In this document: positions 33,514 through 45,202 of the stretch, in pieces
Layout of the letters: each line of letters opens with the position of its first letter
Position numbering within the stretch: position 1 is the stretch's first letter
DNA from: Mesotaenium endlicherianum
Lineage: Eukaryota; Streptophyta; Zygnematophyceae; Zygnematales; Mesotaeniaceae
Assembly: GCA_009602735.1 (NCBI GenBank)
Contig: WELA01006783.1
Span: 4,312 to 68,311, forward strand
DNA length: 64,000 nucleotides
Direction of reading: 5' to 3'
Program-made: the position numbers and the translations under genes
The notes under the pieces: generated by a model
Told to the model about the DNA's origin: nothing
The model's database searches: none
Seen by the model: only the letters and a program-made list of their open reading frames with translations

Positions 33514-34232
33514 TGAAATGAATCGACTTACCAAATAGGCGATTAACAATTAATAAAGATCTTTATATCAACAAGTAATCTTTATGGTATTTCCGTTAAC
33601 TAGTTAAACGGCAAAGGACACTACACTAGCAGGGAATAATACTCGTTAGTCAAATGCGAGTAAACTAGCATCAATAATGCAAATCAGTAAACTCATACAT
33701 AAGCAAGGTTAGAAGACATTGCGTATCAATGGCTTCTGGCCTTGGATTCAGAGTTCTCTCAGTAAGCTGTACAAGAGAGTTGGCCTCGTTTCCGAATGCC
33801 GAACTCGGGAGCAATGCCTAGCGTATGTACATGGAATGAGTTTACTGTTCAACGGTCAGTGCGATGGCACCGCCTACCCGGGAGTTAACCACGTTGGTAG
33901 GACCTCGGTTAACCAAATCCACCGCCATCTCCCATCATCCCGAATAGCCATCCATCATAGGGATGTCATCTGGCTATTCATCTAGCATATCGCACTTAGA
34001 TGCATATCAAGGCAGTTCGCTGCTACCGAGTACGGAAGTCAGCTGGCTGTCAAAGAATGGGTCAGCAAGCTGACTTATATGGACTTCAGCCTGCTGCTTT
34101 CGGCTGAGTCATTAAACTGATAATTATGTAAAGTCCAGCAGACTGACTATTAACTAAAGTTCAGCAGGCTGAACTTAATTAACTATTATATTTAAATGAA
34201 TATTATATCCACTAATATACTGATTCATTACA
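33514..34232 (-). repeat. 3' LTR of A2 (719 bp, two-unit U3 subtype)
   Basis: Plus strand tgaaatgaatcgac...gattcattaca. It shares diagnostic blocks with the A4 LTR (minus-strand gaagtccatataagtcag, ctgacccattc). The antisense 88-codon frame is at 33719-33985 on the plus strand. Confidence 0.95.
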
Positions 34233-34233
34233 A

Positions 34234-34246
34234 TCCCTCCAACTTA
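34234..34246 (-). other. 3' polypurine tract of A2
   Basis: Minus strand taagttggaggga directly before the 3' LTR. A second copy lies at 36228-36240. Confidence 0.85.
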
Positions 34247-34345
34247 ACTTGTTGTCGCCTCGACAACATTAAACTGCAGAAATTTTAAATAAGGGAACTG
34301 AACCTGACCAGCCTCCCTTACTGACTGCCTCTTCAGCGTGTCACC

Positions 34346-36022
34346 TTAAGGGGTTGTTCCTGGGGCTTCAGGGTCAGGAGACGGAGATCTGGACCTAGAT
34401 CTGGACAGCCCTCTAGGTCTGTCAGCTGGCCTTCTAAAGAACCCTGTTTGCTCTAAAGTTGGCCCTCGAGGAGAACGGAGGATGGTGGCCTGCTCTTCAA
34501 CCACTTGGGTGTTGATTCCCACATAGACAGGCATTCCAGTAGGATGCTGAAATACATTGGCTAGAGGTACATGCCCCTGAGCGGAGGGGGAGGCTGGCAT
34601 ACCTCTGGCCCACCCGCGTGTCCCTCTTCTGGCACCCCTGTCCTCTGGGGATTTCTGCCTGTGTCTGCTGCCCAATACAGTCAGATCAGCTTCTTCCCCT
34701 GCTTGGGCAGGTGGGCTGTGGGAGCGAGCGCGGGGTCCAGTAGTCGCCATAACGGGGATCACATTCCAAACACCTGATCGTGGTTCTTTAAGAAGCGCCC
34801 CTACCTGTCCCTGGGTATCCTGAGTACCTGCTGCTGATGCTTCTCCTCTGCCTTGTTCTTCTTCCTCATCCTCCTCATCCTCCTCCTCGGAGAGAGTAGG
34901 GGTCTCGTCCACTAAGTCGTCCTGCTCCCTAGTAGACATGGAGTAGTCTACCGACCTCCCTTTCTTAGGGCGCGCTGGAGGTTGCTTGGCCTTCAGCCTA
35001 CTGATATCTATCCGGCCTGCATTCTTTGCCCATTTGACAAAGGCATGCTTTCCCTTAGAGAAGTACTCTCTTCCCCTCCTCCTATGTTCCTTGGTCTCTG
35101 CATTCATATTGCTCAGGCATCCATTCAGCCTGGGGTCCCAAGGGGCAATGTGAGGTGGTAGGATGAGATAGCCGTCTAGGCCATAGTGGAAGTCATCCGG
35201 TTGGGCTCGGTCACACTCCTGCTTCTTATTTGTGACGGTCATCCACCTCCAGTCTGTTGGCTGCTGGTAGTACTGGGGTCCGTGCTCAGCCTTCCTCAGT
35301 TTACACGGGAACCAGTGGGGAGAGAACATCTGCTGTCCTGCTTCCCTGGCCAAGTACTCCCAGCTCCTTCTCTCAACTTCATTGTAAGCTGGCAGGAGTG
35401 TGAGGTAGAATACCGTATCCTTAAAGCTATCGGGCCGCATGCTCACCATCCGGATGAGTCTCTGATCTCCCACTATTCCCGGTATGGGGACCGGCTTGTC
35501 CTCTGAATCATCTGCGAGATACCGGGCCTGCTCTGCTGTATAGCCCACCATCTTAGCATAATCTTCGTAAAGGACCACGCCGGTGTGTGTCTCGATGTAC
35601 CTGTCCAGTGCTGTAGCTCCTTCCTTCTGTAGCAGTGTTGTCTGTTCCAGCCTGTTGATCTCCTGGGCTGCCAGCAATGCTTCCTTCAGGTTATCGAAGT
35701 TTTGGCCACCCACCACAGTATACCTGTAAGTGGCCAAGCTCTTCTGTCTGTCCGCTTCAATCTTTTTTCTTTTCTCCTCTTCTGCCGCTGCCGCTTCTTC
35801 TTGCTGTTTCTTCTGTCTCTCCTCCTCAGCCTTCCTGAGGTTTTCCGCTTCCTGATCCTTCTTCCTCTGTGCCTCTTCTGCCGCCTCTTGTTGTTTGCGG
35901 ACCCTTTCTTGTTCTCTCCTGGTGAGGGACGTCGCCGCCAGCTCCTTCTGGTATTGCTCCATTGTCCTCCTGGCTTCTTCTGCCTTGCGCTTTCTGTCCT
36001 CCTTTTGTGTGGTGGGCGCCAT
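34346..36022 (-). CDS. A2 ORF3, extra gene of unknown function in env position
   Basis: 558 codons from the ATG at 36022 (MAPTTQKEDRKRK), sense with respect to the element, between pol and the 3' LTR. Same layout as the A1 copy: charged coiled coil, aromatic-rich middle (SRRSWEYL-like, HWFPCKLRKAEHG, DWRWMTVTNKK), acidic run and SR/SP tail. It differs from A1 at fewer than ten residues. The branch-point-like TACTAAC (minus, 36047-36053) and the acceptor-like ttacatgtgcag just before the ATG are conserved. No signal peptide, membrane span or known catalytic motif. A role in RNA handling, nuclear targeting or countering silencing is possible but unsupported. Confidence 0.78.
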   Translation of the reverse strand: MAPTTQKEDRKRKAEEARRTMEQYQKELAATSLTRREQERVRKQQEAAEEAQRKKDQEAENLRKAEEERQKKQQEEAAAAEEEKRKKIEADRQKSLATYRYTVVGGQNFDNLKEALLAAQEINRLEQTTLLQKEGATALDRYIETHTGVVLYEDYAKMVGYTAEQARYLADDSEDKPVPIPGIVGDQRLIRMVSMRPDSFKDTVFYLTLLPAYNEVERRSWEYLAREAGQQMFSPHWFPCKLRKAEHGPQYYQQPTDWRWMTVTNKKQECDRAQPDDFHYGLDGYLILPPHIAPWDPRLNGCLSNMNAETKEHRRRGREYFSKGKHAFVKWAKNAGRIDISRLKAKQPPARPKKGRSVDYSMSTREQDDLVDETPTLSEEEDEEDEEEEQGRGEASAAGTQDTQGQVGALLKEPRSGVWNVIPVMATTGPRARSHSPPAQAGEEADLTVLGSRHRQKSPEDRGARRGTRGWARGMPASPSAQGHVPLANVFQHPTGMPVYVGINTQVVEEQATILRSPRGPTLEQTGFFRRPADRPRGLSRSRSRSPSPDPEAPGTTP

Positions 36023-36227
36023 CCTGCACATGTAACCAGGGCACAAGTTAGTAGGATATGGACCTTTGTCATAGGGATTGCAGGAAGTATGTTAGTATTT
36101 AGTATAGTGGCTTCGCTGCTGTTTACCTTACAGGATGATTGCTAAAAGTTGACGTAGTTGCGATGCGCTACACATAAACGTATGAGTGTGTTTTTATCGC
36201 TCTCGCTCACTAACTGTCATATATTTT

Positions 36228-36240
36228 CCCCTCCAACTTA
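36228..36240 (-). other. Internal polypurine copy (A2)
   Basis: Minus strand taagttggagggg, 50 bp after the pol end; matches the 3' tract at 34234-34246 at 12 of 13 bases. Confidence 0.6.
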
Positions 36241-36289
36241 AATGGAGACAGGACCGCCTGTCACCTTCCCGTGTCAACTGAAATGACAG

Positions 36290-39200
36290 TTATGGAGGGA
36301 CTCCAGCGGCCCGAAGGTGGAACCGTGTCAACGCCCCTTTGGCATTGGTCAAGTGGTCCTTAAACTCCCAAGTGTCCCCAGAGGCATCGTAACCCTTCCA
36401 TCGAATGAGGTATTTCATGACATATTTAGACGATCGACGGACCGAGCGAGCGTCTAAAATCTCATCGACCTCATATTCCTCAGGGTCGCCGTCCCGGACA
36501 GCGGGGACCGGTCCCGGTTGGACAGGGAACCGACCTGTGAACAGTGTATCACCTTTGATGTACGGTTCCAGGAAGGAGACATTAAAGACCGGGTGCCCCT
36601 TGTATTCAGCTGACATGTTCAGTTTGTAAGCATTCTGACCGACACGACGGACCACCGAATATGGACCGACCCAGACAGGGCCAAGCTTTTTCTTGACCAC
36701 ACCAGGGAGGTACAGGTGCTGAGAATGCAGTTTGACTAAATCCCCCTTGGAAAATGTCAGTTCCCGACGGTGTTGATTAGCGTATTTTTGTTGGTTTTCT
36801 TGGGCCGTGTGCAAGTTTCGTTGGACTTCTGACAGGGTGTCAGCAAACTCCTGAGTTAACTGGAGGGAGACCGGGTTGTCAATCCCTTCAGGGTGAGTTA
36901 AAGATTCCCCTAGCACATCTAGAGGAGACTTAGGGACTCTACCCAGGCTGAGTTCAAAAGGAGTTTTGCCCGTTGACGCGTGCACCGCACTGTTGACCGC
37001 AAACTGAATTTGAGGCAACAGGTCATCCCAATTATCTTGTTTTTGGTTAATATATGCTCTCAGCACCTCCTGCAGAACTCGGTTAGTTCTTTCAGTCTGC
37101 CCATCAGTCTGAGGGTGGTTTGCTGTGCTGAGCAGCTGTTTGACTCCCATTAACCCCATTAAAGCTCTCCAGAACTTAGAGGTGAATTTTGAGTCTCTGT
37201 CTGAGATGATATTAGAAGGGAGCCCATGTTGGCATACTACATGGTTGTAAAACTGTCTCGCTGTTTCGAGTGCAGTCACTTTGACAGTTGTGGGGATAAA
37301 AATGACCATTTTTGTCAGTTTATCCACGACTACCAGTATTGAATCATGCCCGTTGGCAGTTCTTGGTAGTGAGACCACCCAGTCCATGGATATAGTTTCC
37401 CAGCGTCCCGCTGGGATGGGTAGCGGTTGCAAGAGACCTCCGGGTGGTGTGTGCCGAGACTTATTTCTCTGACACTGGTCACAGGACTTGACATATTTCA
37501 AGACCTCCCGGGGTAACCCCTCCCAATGATAATGTTTTGCCAGTTTGCCAACAGTTTTGGCCTGCCCCAAATGTCCACCCAGGAGACTGTCATGAGCTTG
37601 ACTCAGTAAGAGAGACCTTATTTCCAAATTATTAGGAATGACCAGCTTCAGCCTGCCTGAAGTGGTTTCAGTCACCCAGACCCCTCCCTTGAGCTTATAC
37701 CCGAGTGCAGTAGCACGACACACACCAGTAGTGGGGCTGGGCTCAAATGTTGGGTCAGAAAGGTAGGCTTTCCTAAGTTGTTCAAGGAAGGACTTTTTCA
37801 CCTTTAGTGAAGTGAGTGCACACAGGACTTTATCTACAGCATGCTGACTAAAGTTCCTTTCTTGCAAGTCAGGTCTTCTAGAGAGTGCATCAGCAGGATT
37901 CAACTTCCCTGGTTTGTAGTCGATCTGGACTTGGAACTGCTCCAGCATCTGGCTCCAGCGGTTCTCCCTCCTCGACAGCTTGGACTTCTTCTGAAAGTGG
38001 GTCAGAGCTAGATGATCTGTAATCACCTTAAAAGCTTTACCATGTAAGTATGCTCTCCACTGTTTGAGTACATGAATGATAGCTAGCAGCTCTTTATCAT
38101 GCACTGAGTAATTAATCTCCGCTGGATTAAATTTCATAGACTCATACAACACAGGATGCCACTCCTGCCGTACCTTACCATCCTTTGTGGTTTTGTCAGC
38201 AGGCTGCAACAAAATAGCACCCATGGCAAAATCAGAGGCATCAGTAACCACCTGCACCGGTTTGCTGGGGTCATACACGGCTAGCACTGGGGCAGAACAA
38301 AGGGCATCTTTAAGGGTCTGGAAGGCAGCCTGCTGCTCTTCCCCCCACACATACCCGATGTCTTTCTTAGTAAGGTCAGTCAGTTTACTGGCCTTTGTGG
38401 AATAATTCTCAATAAATCTCCTATAGTAGTTAGCCAACCCGAGGAAGGATCTAACTTCAGAGACAGACTGTGGTACTGGCCAGTCCCTTATGGTCTGGAC
38501 TTTCTTAGGATCCACACTGATGCCCTCTTTACTGACAACGTGGCCTAAGAATTCAATACTTTCCTTAAAGAAATCACACTTGCTCATTTTAGCATACAAG
38601 TGATTTTTCCGCAGAGTGTCCAGCACTTTCTTTAAGTGTTCAGTGTGCTGAGCTTCATCTTTAGAGAAAATTAAAATATCATCCAGGAAAACTTGCACAA
38701 ACTTATCCAAATAAGGTCTGAAAATGTCATTCATAGCACCCATAAAGGTAGCAGGAGCATTAGTCAGTCCAAATGGCATCACGTTGAACTCATAGTGTCC
38801 ATAACGTGTGCGGAAAGCAGTCTTGTGTTCATCCCCCTCAGCAATTCTGATTTGATGATAACCACTCTTGAGATCTATCTTACTGAACACCTTAGCGCCA
38901 GACAGGGTATCAAGCAAGTCCTCGATTCTGGGTAAAGCATACTTGTTCTTTACTGTAATTCTGTTCAGGGCTCTGTAATCCACACACATCCGCATACTGC
39001 CATCCTTTTTCTTAACAAATAGGATAGGTGCGCCGTACGGTGATTTACTGGGAGAAATGTAACCATTTTCCTCCAGCTCTGCAATCTGTGTTTTCAACTC
39101 CTCGCTCTCCAAATAAGACAAGCCATAAGTGCGTTGCCAGGGTGGCTGGCTACCAGGTAATAGATCAATCCTATGATCTACTTCCCTTTTAGGGGGTAGT

Positions 39201-40006
39201 CCTGGAGGCATGTTAAACACATCAGTGTACTGAGCAACAATTTTTGCAGCAGTAGGGTGCTCCGGAGGGCTTACCTTTTTCTCAACCACTTCTTCAGGTT
39301 GAGGAGGTACCTCTCTTAGCAGCAGACAGAACATTCTGTCTTCCTTCTGGTTCCAGCTTTTGACGAACTCCATTGCATTCAGCAACTTGCATCCTTCTGG
39401 AAGCCTCTTCTTTTCCTTCATTTGCCATCCACACAGGACAAGAGGAAGAGCACTGGTGGGTGCCAAGTCAGTCTGCCCATCACTGGCTCCTCTCACTTTA
39501 ACTGTACCTCTGCTCCAACACACTTCAGCTTGATGTCTATTAAGCCAGGACCTGCCTAGCACGAGATCATAAAAGCCAGTGTTGAGTACCTCAAATGTAA
39601 GCGTTTCAGTTAGAACTGCAATGCCAGAACCTAACTGGACCTCAATAGGCTTGGTTATAACTCCTCCCGGGATACTTGAGGCATCTCCAAGGAATATTTT
39701 TCTATTCCCTTGGGTGACAGTAGGCAGCCTTAGCCGCTTAACTAAGTCCTTGTGAATAAAAGTATGTGACGCCCCTCCGTCAACAAATGCCCTCACCTTC
39801 CTACCTGCAATCATGCAATGCAGTAGGATAGGGGGGACTGTCTTTTCCTGACTTTCGCATTGTTCTCCTGACGTAGCAAAGAAATGTTGGACATCAGGTG
39901 GAACAAGAGCATCCAGAGTGTGCACTCTCTGGACGTCTATATTACTGATGGTCTCCTTTATCTGTTTGTCAGGCATGCATAGTGAATCCAGTTCAGCAGG
40001 ACCCAT
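36290..40006 (-). CDS. pol: A2 pol polyprotein with chromodomain
   Basis: 1,238 codons from MGPAELDSL (the frame continues upstream into the gag overlap). Protease active site DGGAS at 76-80; reverse transcriptase ~280-450 with MCVDYRAL and FLDD at 440-443; RNase H with D589 in TDASDF; integrase zinc finger H805, H812, C842, C845; DDE residues D875, D936, E972; chromodomain at about 1165-1220 ([33 protein letters not shown]). All key residues are present. It makes the enzymes for reverse transcription and integration; the chromodomain is expected to direct insertion to marked chromatin. Confidence 0.95.
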   Translation of the reverse strand: MGPAELDSLCMPDKQIKETISNIDVQRVHTLDALVPPDVQHFFATSGEQCESQEKTVPPILLHCMIAGRKVRAFVDGGASHTFIHKDLVKRLRLPTVTQGNRKIFLGDASSIPGGVITKPIEVQLGSGIAVLTETLTFEVLNTGFYDLVLGRSWLNRHQAEVCWSRGTVKVRGASDGQTDLAPTSALPLVLCGWQMKEKKRLPEGCKLLNAMEFVKSWNQKEDRMFCLLLREVPPQPEEVVEKKVSPPEHPTAAKIVAQYTDVFNMPPGLPPKREVDHRIDLLPGSQPPWQRTYGLSYLESEELKTQIAELEENGYISPSKSPYGAPILFVKKKDGSMRMCVDYRALNRITVKNKYALPRIEDLLDTLSGAKVFSKIDLKSGYHQIRIAEGDEHKTAFRTRYGHYEFNVMPFGLTNAPATFMGAMNDIFRPYLDKFVQVFLDDILIFSKDEAQHTEHLKKVLDTLRKNHLYAKMSKCDFFKESIEFLGHVVSKEGISVDPKKVQTIRDWPVPQSVSEVRSFLGLANYYRRFIENYSTKASKLTDLTKKDIGYVWGEEQQAAFQTLKDALCSAPVLAVYDPSKPVQVVTDASDFAMGAILLQPADKTTKDGKVRQEWHPVLYESMKFNPAEINYSVHDKELLAIIHVLKQWRAYLHGKAFKVITDHLALTHFQKKSKLSRRENRWSQMLEQFQVQIDYKPGKLNPADALSRRPDLQERNFSQHAVDKVLCALTSLKVKKSFLEQLRKAYLSDPTFEPSPTTGVCRATALGYKLKGGVWVTETTSGRLKLVIPNNLEIRSLLLSQAHDSLLGGHLGQAKTVGKLAKHYHWEGLPREVLKYVKSCDQCQRNKSRHTPPGGLLQPLPIPAGRWETISMDWVVSLPRTANGHDSILVVVDKLTKMVIFIPTTVKVTALETARQFYNHVVCQHGLPSNIISDRDSKFTSKFWRALMGLMGVKQLLSTANHPQTDGQTERTNRVLQEVLRAYINQKQDNWDDLLPQIQFAVNSAVHASTGKTPFELSLGRVPKSPLDVLGESLTHPEGIDNPVSLQLTQEFADTLSEVQRNLHTAQENQQKYANQHRRELTFSKGDLVKLHSQHLYLPGVVKKKLGPVWVGPYSVVRRVGQNAYKLNMSAEYKGHPVFNVSFLEPYIKGDTLFTGRFPVQPGPVPAVRDGDPEEYEVDEILDARSVRRSSKYVMKYLIRWKGYDASGDTWEFKDHLTNAKGALTRFHLRAAGVPP

Positions 40007-40074
40007 AATACCTGCTACGAGGGCAGCTAGTGACGACTCACTATCTCTAGCATCCTCACAGTCAGTAGACTGGA

Positions 40075-41553
40075 TTACTGACTGTTGCTGTCTTTTAAAG
40101 GCTGGTCTTTTCTCTCGACCTTAGGCAGGTGCTTGACCGGACACTGTTCTCTGTAGTGGCCTTTCTGCTGACAATGGTAGCAAGTAGATTTTGCTGAGGC
40201 TGGTCTCGGCTTAGTCCTACCACCACCCCTTCCATAGCCACCTCGAGAGGGACCACCTCTACCTCTAGACTGAATAGCATTGTACTCATACTCATATTCA
40301 TCACCCTGATTATCCTCAGCCTGGTCTCCTTCAACTGCATTGTAGGAACCGTGGGGCTTTTTGACAATCTTAGACACCAAAGCGTTACTCTGGCGCTTGT
40401 GATTGAACTGCTGCTGATCCCAGGCGTCAGCATCCTGGATCAAGTCAGCCAGTTTCTCATACTTTTTCTCAGCAAAATGACCAGAGACCTCGGATTTCAA
40501 GCCATACCTGAAGTATGCTATCCTATACCGTTCTGGCAAATCAGGCTGCTTCATCATGTTCTCTTGGAACTTTTGAGCAAACTCAGCAACTGAAGTGGTC
40601 TGCTTCAGTGTCAGGGAGATCATCGCATAGATAGCTTTCTCCTGCTGGTTGATGACATCAAACTTCTCATGCAACTTCTCGACAAACTCTACCCACGTAG
40701 GGTCACCGAGTTGCCGAGCCTTACGCTCTTCCTTCCAGTAAAGCCACCAGTCTGCGGCACTGCCTTTCAGTAGCGCACCGGTGTGCCTGACCTTCTCGTA
40801 ATCTTGCAGTTCTGGGTAGTTCTCCAGCCACTGCTCAACATCCGCGAGAAACTTGATCAGGTAATATTTTCTGTTTCCCTCAGGATCATAGTCCTGGGGA
40901 GGTTTCGGCTTGGGCTTACTAGGCCCTCGGCCACCACCACTAGTGGTGTGAGACCCCAGTTGGTCTCTGTCCCGGAGTAGGGACATTATGATTCTTTTGT
41001 CCTCCTGCTGGGACTGATACATGGTCGCCATTTGCGACTGCATCTGAACGAACAATGCTCCCAAGTCTACATTTTGGGGTGGTAGATTAGCAAATGCAGC
41101 AGCAGCATTGGCATCTACTCGCTGAGTAGTGTCCTCAACAATCCCTCTTGCTCCTGCAGCAGCAATTCCTGCCGCATTCAGCCGGTCACGTATTTGACCT
41201 AGGGGTACATTGAGTTGTACGGCAGGAGGTGGGTTCAGAACATTGGCCCTTGATGCCATAAGTTCTTCAACAGTGCGCTCGTCAGCTGGCTGTCCTTCCC
41301 TCCTTTGTATATCTTCAGCGGCCTTTGCTACTTGTTCAGCTTCTAGTCTGGCTATCTCCTCCTCAGCTTGCTGAGCTGCGACTGAGGCAATAGCAGCTGC
41401 CTCATCTGCAGCCTCCCTAGCTGCAGTATCCGCTACTGCTTCCGAATAGGTACGGTTTCCCGCTACATGGCTTTCCGCCTGGTTTTCGACATTCTCGTTA
41501 TCCTGGTTCTCCATGTCTCGGGAGTTGCTAGTTTGAGACCTTGTCCTTACCAT
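40075..41553 (-). CDS. gag: A2 gag polyprotein
   Basis: 492 codons beginning [20 protein letters not shown]. Residues ~35-95 form an Ala/Glu-rich coiled coil ([19 protein letters not shown]); capsid region ~225-385; RGG-type basic region ~430-455; zinc knuckle [14 protein letters not shown] at ~460-473. The ATG is about 20 bp from the primer site. Pol lies in another frame overlapping the 3' end. This is the complete form against which the partial A1 gag can be judged. Confidence 0.94.
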   Translation of the reverse strand: MVRTRSQTSNSRDMENQDNENVENQAESHVAGNRTYSEAVADTAAREAADEAAAIASVAAQQAEEEIARLEAEQVAKAAEDIQRREGQPADERTVEELMASRANVLNPPPAVQLNVPLGQIRDRLNAAGIAAAGARGIVEDTTQRVDANAAAAFANLPPQNVDLGALFVQMQSQMATMYQSQQEDKRIIMSLLRDRDQLGSHTTSGGGRGPSKPKPKPPQDYDPEGNRKYYLIKFLADVEQWLENYPELQDYEKVRHTGALLKGSAADWWLYWKEERKARQLGDPTWVEFVEKLHEKFDVINQQEKAIYAMISLTLKQTTSVAEFAQKFQENMMKQPDLPERYRIAYFRYGLKSEVSGHFAEKKYEKLADLIQDADAWDQQQFNHKRQSNALVSKIVKKPHGSYNAVEGDQAEDNQGDEYEYEYNAIQSRGRGGPSRGGYGRGGGRTKPRPASAKSTCYHCQQKGHYREQCPVKHLPKVERKDQPLKDSNSQ

Positions 41554-41573
41554 ACAAAGAAGACTGTGATAAC

Positions 41574-41586
41574 TGCTCCGATACCA
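41574..41586 (-). other. Primer-binding site of A2
   Basis: Minus strand tggtatcggagca, one base after the 5' LTR; initiator tRNA-Met type. Confidence 0.85.
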
Positions 41587-41587
41587 C

Positions 41588-42333
41588 TGAAATGAATCGA
41601 CTTACCAAATAGGCGATTAACAATTAATAAAGATCTTTATATCAGCAAGTAATCTTTATGGTAATTTCCGTTAACTGGTTAAACGGCAAAGGACAATACA
41701 CTAGCAGTGAATAATACTCGTAAGTCAAATGCGAGTAAACTAGCATCAATAATGCAAATCAGTAAACTCATACATAAGCAAGGTTAGAAGACAGTGCGTA
41801 TCAATGGCTTCTCGCCTTGGATTCAGATCTCTCTCAGTAAGCTGTACAAGAGAGTTGGCCTCGTTTCCGAATGCCGAACTCGAGAGCAATGCCTAGCATA
41901 TGTACATGGAATGAGTTTACTGTTCAACGGTCAGTGCGATGGCACCGCCTACCCGGGAGTTAACCACGTTGGTAGGACCTCGGTTAACCAAATCCACCGC
42001 CATCTCCCATCATCCCGAATAGCCATCCATCATGGGGATGTCATCTGGCCATTCATCTAGCAGGTGGTACTTAGATGCATATCAAGGCAGTTCGCTGCTA
42101 CCGAGCACGGAAGTCAGCTGGCTGTCAAAGAATGTGTCAGCAAGCTGACTTAAGTTGACTTCAGCCTGCTGCTTTTGGCCGAGTCATTAAACTGATAATT
42201 ATGTAAAGTCCAGCAGACTGATTATTAACTAAAGTTCAGCAGACTGACTACTAACTAAAGTTCAGCAGGCTGAACTAAATTAACTATTATATTTAAATGA
42301 ATATTATATCTACTAATATACTGATTCATTACA
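41588..42333 (-). repeat. 5' LTR of A2 (746 bp, three-unit U3 subtype)
   Basis: TG...CA; carries one additional 26-27-bp unit (minus strand gtcagtctgctgaactttag) and other variants shared with the solo LTR at 21780, not with its own 3' LTR. The antisense frame is at 41794-42060 on the plus strand. Confidence 0.95.
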
Positions 42334-42338
42334 AATCT

Positions 42339-42885
42339 GCTTGGTCAGGGATTTCCTTGTTTGGTCTAATCTACTCACACTTCTAGGTTTCTTAGCTGGG
42401 GTAAATGATCGAGGCAAATTGTTTTAGTTGACACAAATCTGCCCCAACTGCCTTTGGTTTAATCTTGATTGTTCGCTGGGCCACGGGTCAAAAGTGTCTG
42501 AGCATGCTGATGCCACTTTTTTCTGGCTTGGGTTTGGGACAATGTAGGTGTGGGAAGAGCTCCTATGGCTGGAAGAGATGCTAAGTCTTCTATGGAGCAG
42601 GCTATATTTGTGCAATAAGCTAAGTTAGGTGGTTCACACAAGCCATGGCATGTCTCAGCAGAGAGTACAGCCTGTTATCAGAACTGAAGGGCCCTATTCT
42701 GCAAATGAAAAAAGCTTTCAATTTTGTATAAGTGTCCAGGGTGGTAGGTAGAAAAGATGTACAGGCCACTTTCCAAGATTTTGGATAATCAATTGCATAC
42801 TATTTTTGGTCATTTTTTGATCATTTTAAATGATAAATAATATGTCTTCAATTTCTCCGAATGTACAATTCATGTGTTCCTCGTG
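42339..42885. other. Unassigned low-copy DNA
   Basis: About 550 bp between A2 and the tandem repeat; no gene or repeat recognised. Confidence 0.5.
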
Positions 42886-43740
42886 CTTATAATAGGGTCA
42901 AGAAGAGGTATATGAAATTTGAATCCATTTGAACATGTGTGGAAGCCATGGTTCCCTCCACATTAGCCTAAAAAAAGATGTGATGCAAAGCACAAATGGC
43001 CAGTTATCGGCAGATTTCAGACACTCACTAAAACTAGCACAAGCGTTCACAAACCAGTCCAATGGCTCTCACACTTAAACCACATACTCTTGATGGTCAT
43101 AGCTGTCCATGGGAACATTAAAAACATATTCCTTGAAAAACTGCAGAAGTTGTGGACCATCCTGTTTCACGCGTGCGAACATGAACACCTGGCAATATTT
43201 GCACGTGTGTGACTCCCACAGGATTTGCTTAAATTTTAGTTTTCTTAATCCCACATGTTCATCATAGGGTCATGCAAGGGTGGGTGAAGTTTCAACCAGT
43301 TTGGGCATATGTAGAAGCTATGGTGCCCTGCACACTGACATAAAAAATATGTCATGAAATGCACAAATGCCTGCTTATCGACAGATTTATGGGAATCATT
43401 AAAAGCGGCACAATTGTAAACACACAAGTCCTATGGATATATAATTTGAACTACATACTCTTGAGTGTAATACCTGAGCGTAGAACCAAAAACAAGACCA
43501 TTCCTTCAAAATCTCAAAAAGTTGCAACCAAGCCTCTTTCAGGCGTGCGAACGTTGACACCAGGCAATGTTTGCACGTGTGTGACTCCTACAAGATTTGT
43601 CAAGATACATTTATTTTAAATCCATGTTCATTATAGAGTCATGCATGGGTAGGTGAATTTTTAGTCAATTTGGGCATATGTGGAAGCTATGGTGACCTGC
43701 ACAGGGACTTGCAAAATATGTTACAACTATTGTGTTTCGT
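42886..43740 (+). repeat. Tandem repeat, period ~370 bp, about 2.3 copies
   Basis: Equivalent points recur at about 42890, 43263 and 43631: tatagggtcatgc-like start, then gtttgggcatatgtggaagc, tatggtgcc, cacaaatgcc and a gcgtgcgaac...tttgcacgtgtgtgactcc block. Copies are roughly 70-80% alike by eye, so it is old. No frame runs across it. It ends near 43740, before D2. Confidence 0.7.
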
Positions 43741-43954
43741 CTAAATGACCAAATATACATGTTTCACTGGAAACTAAATACCTGACAAGCCACAACTTTG
43801 ATTAGCTCAAATTTTTGGACAGGATGGAAAACAGCCATATATACCTAAATACAAAAATTCAGACAGTTCCGATAAATCCGCTGCAAACGGCGCCTAAAAG
43901 TACAAAACTACCCCTAAATGTCCTCAAAAGGGTATTTTGGGTTTCATGTGTGCA

Positions 43955-45008
43955 GGCTGACCAGGGGGTTGCCGGCACATCAAGGACCGCTGGCGACGTT
44001 ACTTTCCAGCCCCTCCCACCTGCCACCCCTGGGCAGGCCTCGGTACCAACGCCTTCGTACACGCCCTCCCTTCCTGCACAATTTCATGGTGGCCCAGGGT
44101 TCGATGTGCGTCGTTTCCTCAAGAAACTTCAAACATTCTTCGTTTTATCAAAAGTCGCCCCGGTCGACCAAGCCATGATGGCTTCCACTTTTGTTAAGGG
44201 GGACACTGCACAATTATGGCATGGACAGGATGGTGGGACGATGACATTTGACGACTTCTCTACTACATTACGTCGTTCTTTTGGACGTCATAATCCTTCC
44301 AAGGTACCTCAAGAGTTGAAATCCTAAGAAGAGCCCGCCGTACAGCCTCGTCGTCATCCTATTTGCAACAACCGTCCTCCTTCTAAAGCCACCATTCCTA
44401 GGGCTAGTCAACCGGGTCCAAAGCGCAATTTCCCTTTCGGAGGAGCCAGCACTTCCAGACAAGCGGGGCCAGCATCTAAGACTAGCAAGATCAATAACAC
44501 CGAGGCTCGTCACCACAGGGTGGCGGCAGGCTTGTTTTTTTCATGTGGTCAACAGGGACATACCTCCAAAACATGTTCTTCAAGAAAGAATTTGAGGCAT
44601 GCTCCCAAAAAAGTAGCTCAAAAGTCAGTCACAGCAACTCCTTCTGAACTATTCACAACACTCTTTAGTGAACGGGAAATCCTAGGTGTTTGTTTGCATA
44701 CACCAAATATTCTTGTTCTCTCTGGCATACCCAATATTGATATCTTCCGTCCTCAATACGTTGGTATGCAAGTGTTGAGCTTTGAAGAGTTTACGAAACT
44801 CGAGTGCATCCATGCTTGCATGTTCTTGCGCTTTCAGCCGCACAACCCTCATCTTGAGCAGTGTTACGCACACTTGGCTCGTTTGAGGAAACGGCAACGG
44901 TGTCTTGCACCAATTTACATTGCTGCATTCACACACTCTCGCTGGAATTGGAACGTACTTTCATGTTCCCCGCTCGGACTAAGATGCAAAATGGTATTTT
45001 GCCTATGA
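43955..45008 (+). pseudogene. gag: D2 gag region, broken
   Basis: Matches D1 gag at protein level: QGVAGTSRTAGD start, capsid block FDVRRFLKKLQTFFVLSKVAP ... LWHGQDGGTMTFDDFSTTLRR, then a zinc-knuckle region (CGQQGHTSKTC). Family D gag is unlike those of A, B and C. Several breaks; a fossil. Confidence 0.8.
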
Positions 45009-45202
45009 AGCTTCAAATCTCCCATATTCCTCTCACGGCGAGGACTTTGCTCGTGATGCATAACGCTTTCCTGGCTTTGAAGATGACGTTTGAGACTTAC
45101 ATCTCAGGCCGGTCAAGTCTAACGATCATGGATTCAGGTGCATTGAACAACTTCATTAGCGCACGTTTTGCGCACGAGTTGAAGCTGGTTCCACACCGTA
45201 AA

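Larger units (their letters stand above)
33514..42333 (-). mobile_element. Element A2, full-length family A chromovirus, looks whole
   Basis: 8,820 bp on the minus strand with TSD AATCT at 33509-33513 and 42334-42338, two LTRs, primer site, gag, pol, ORF3 and two polypurine tracts. All three frames look open over the family length. It is the best reference copy of family A in the window. Its two LTRs belong to different subtypes, which is unexpected. Confidence 0.97.
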
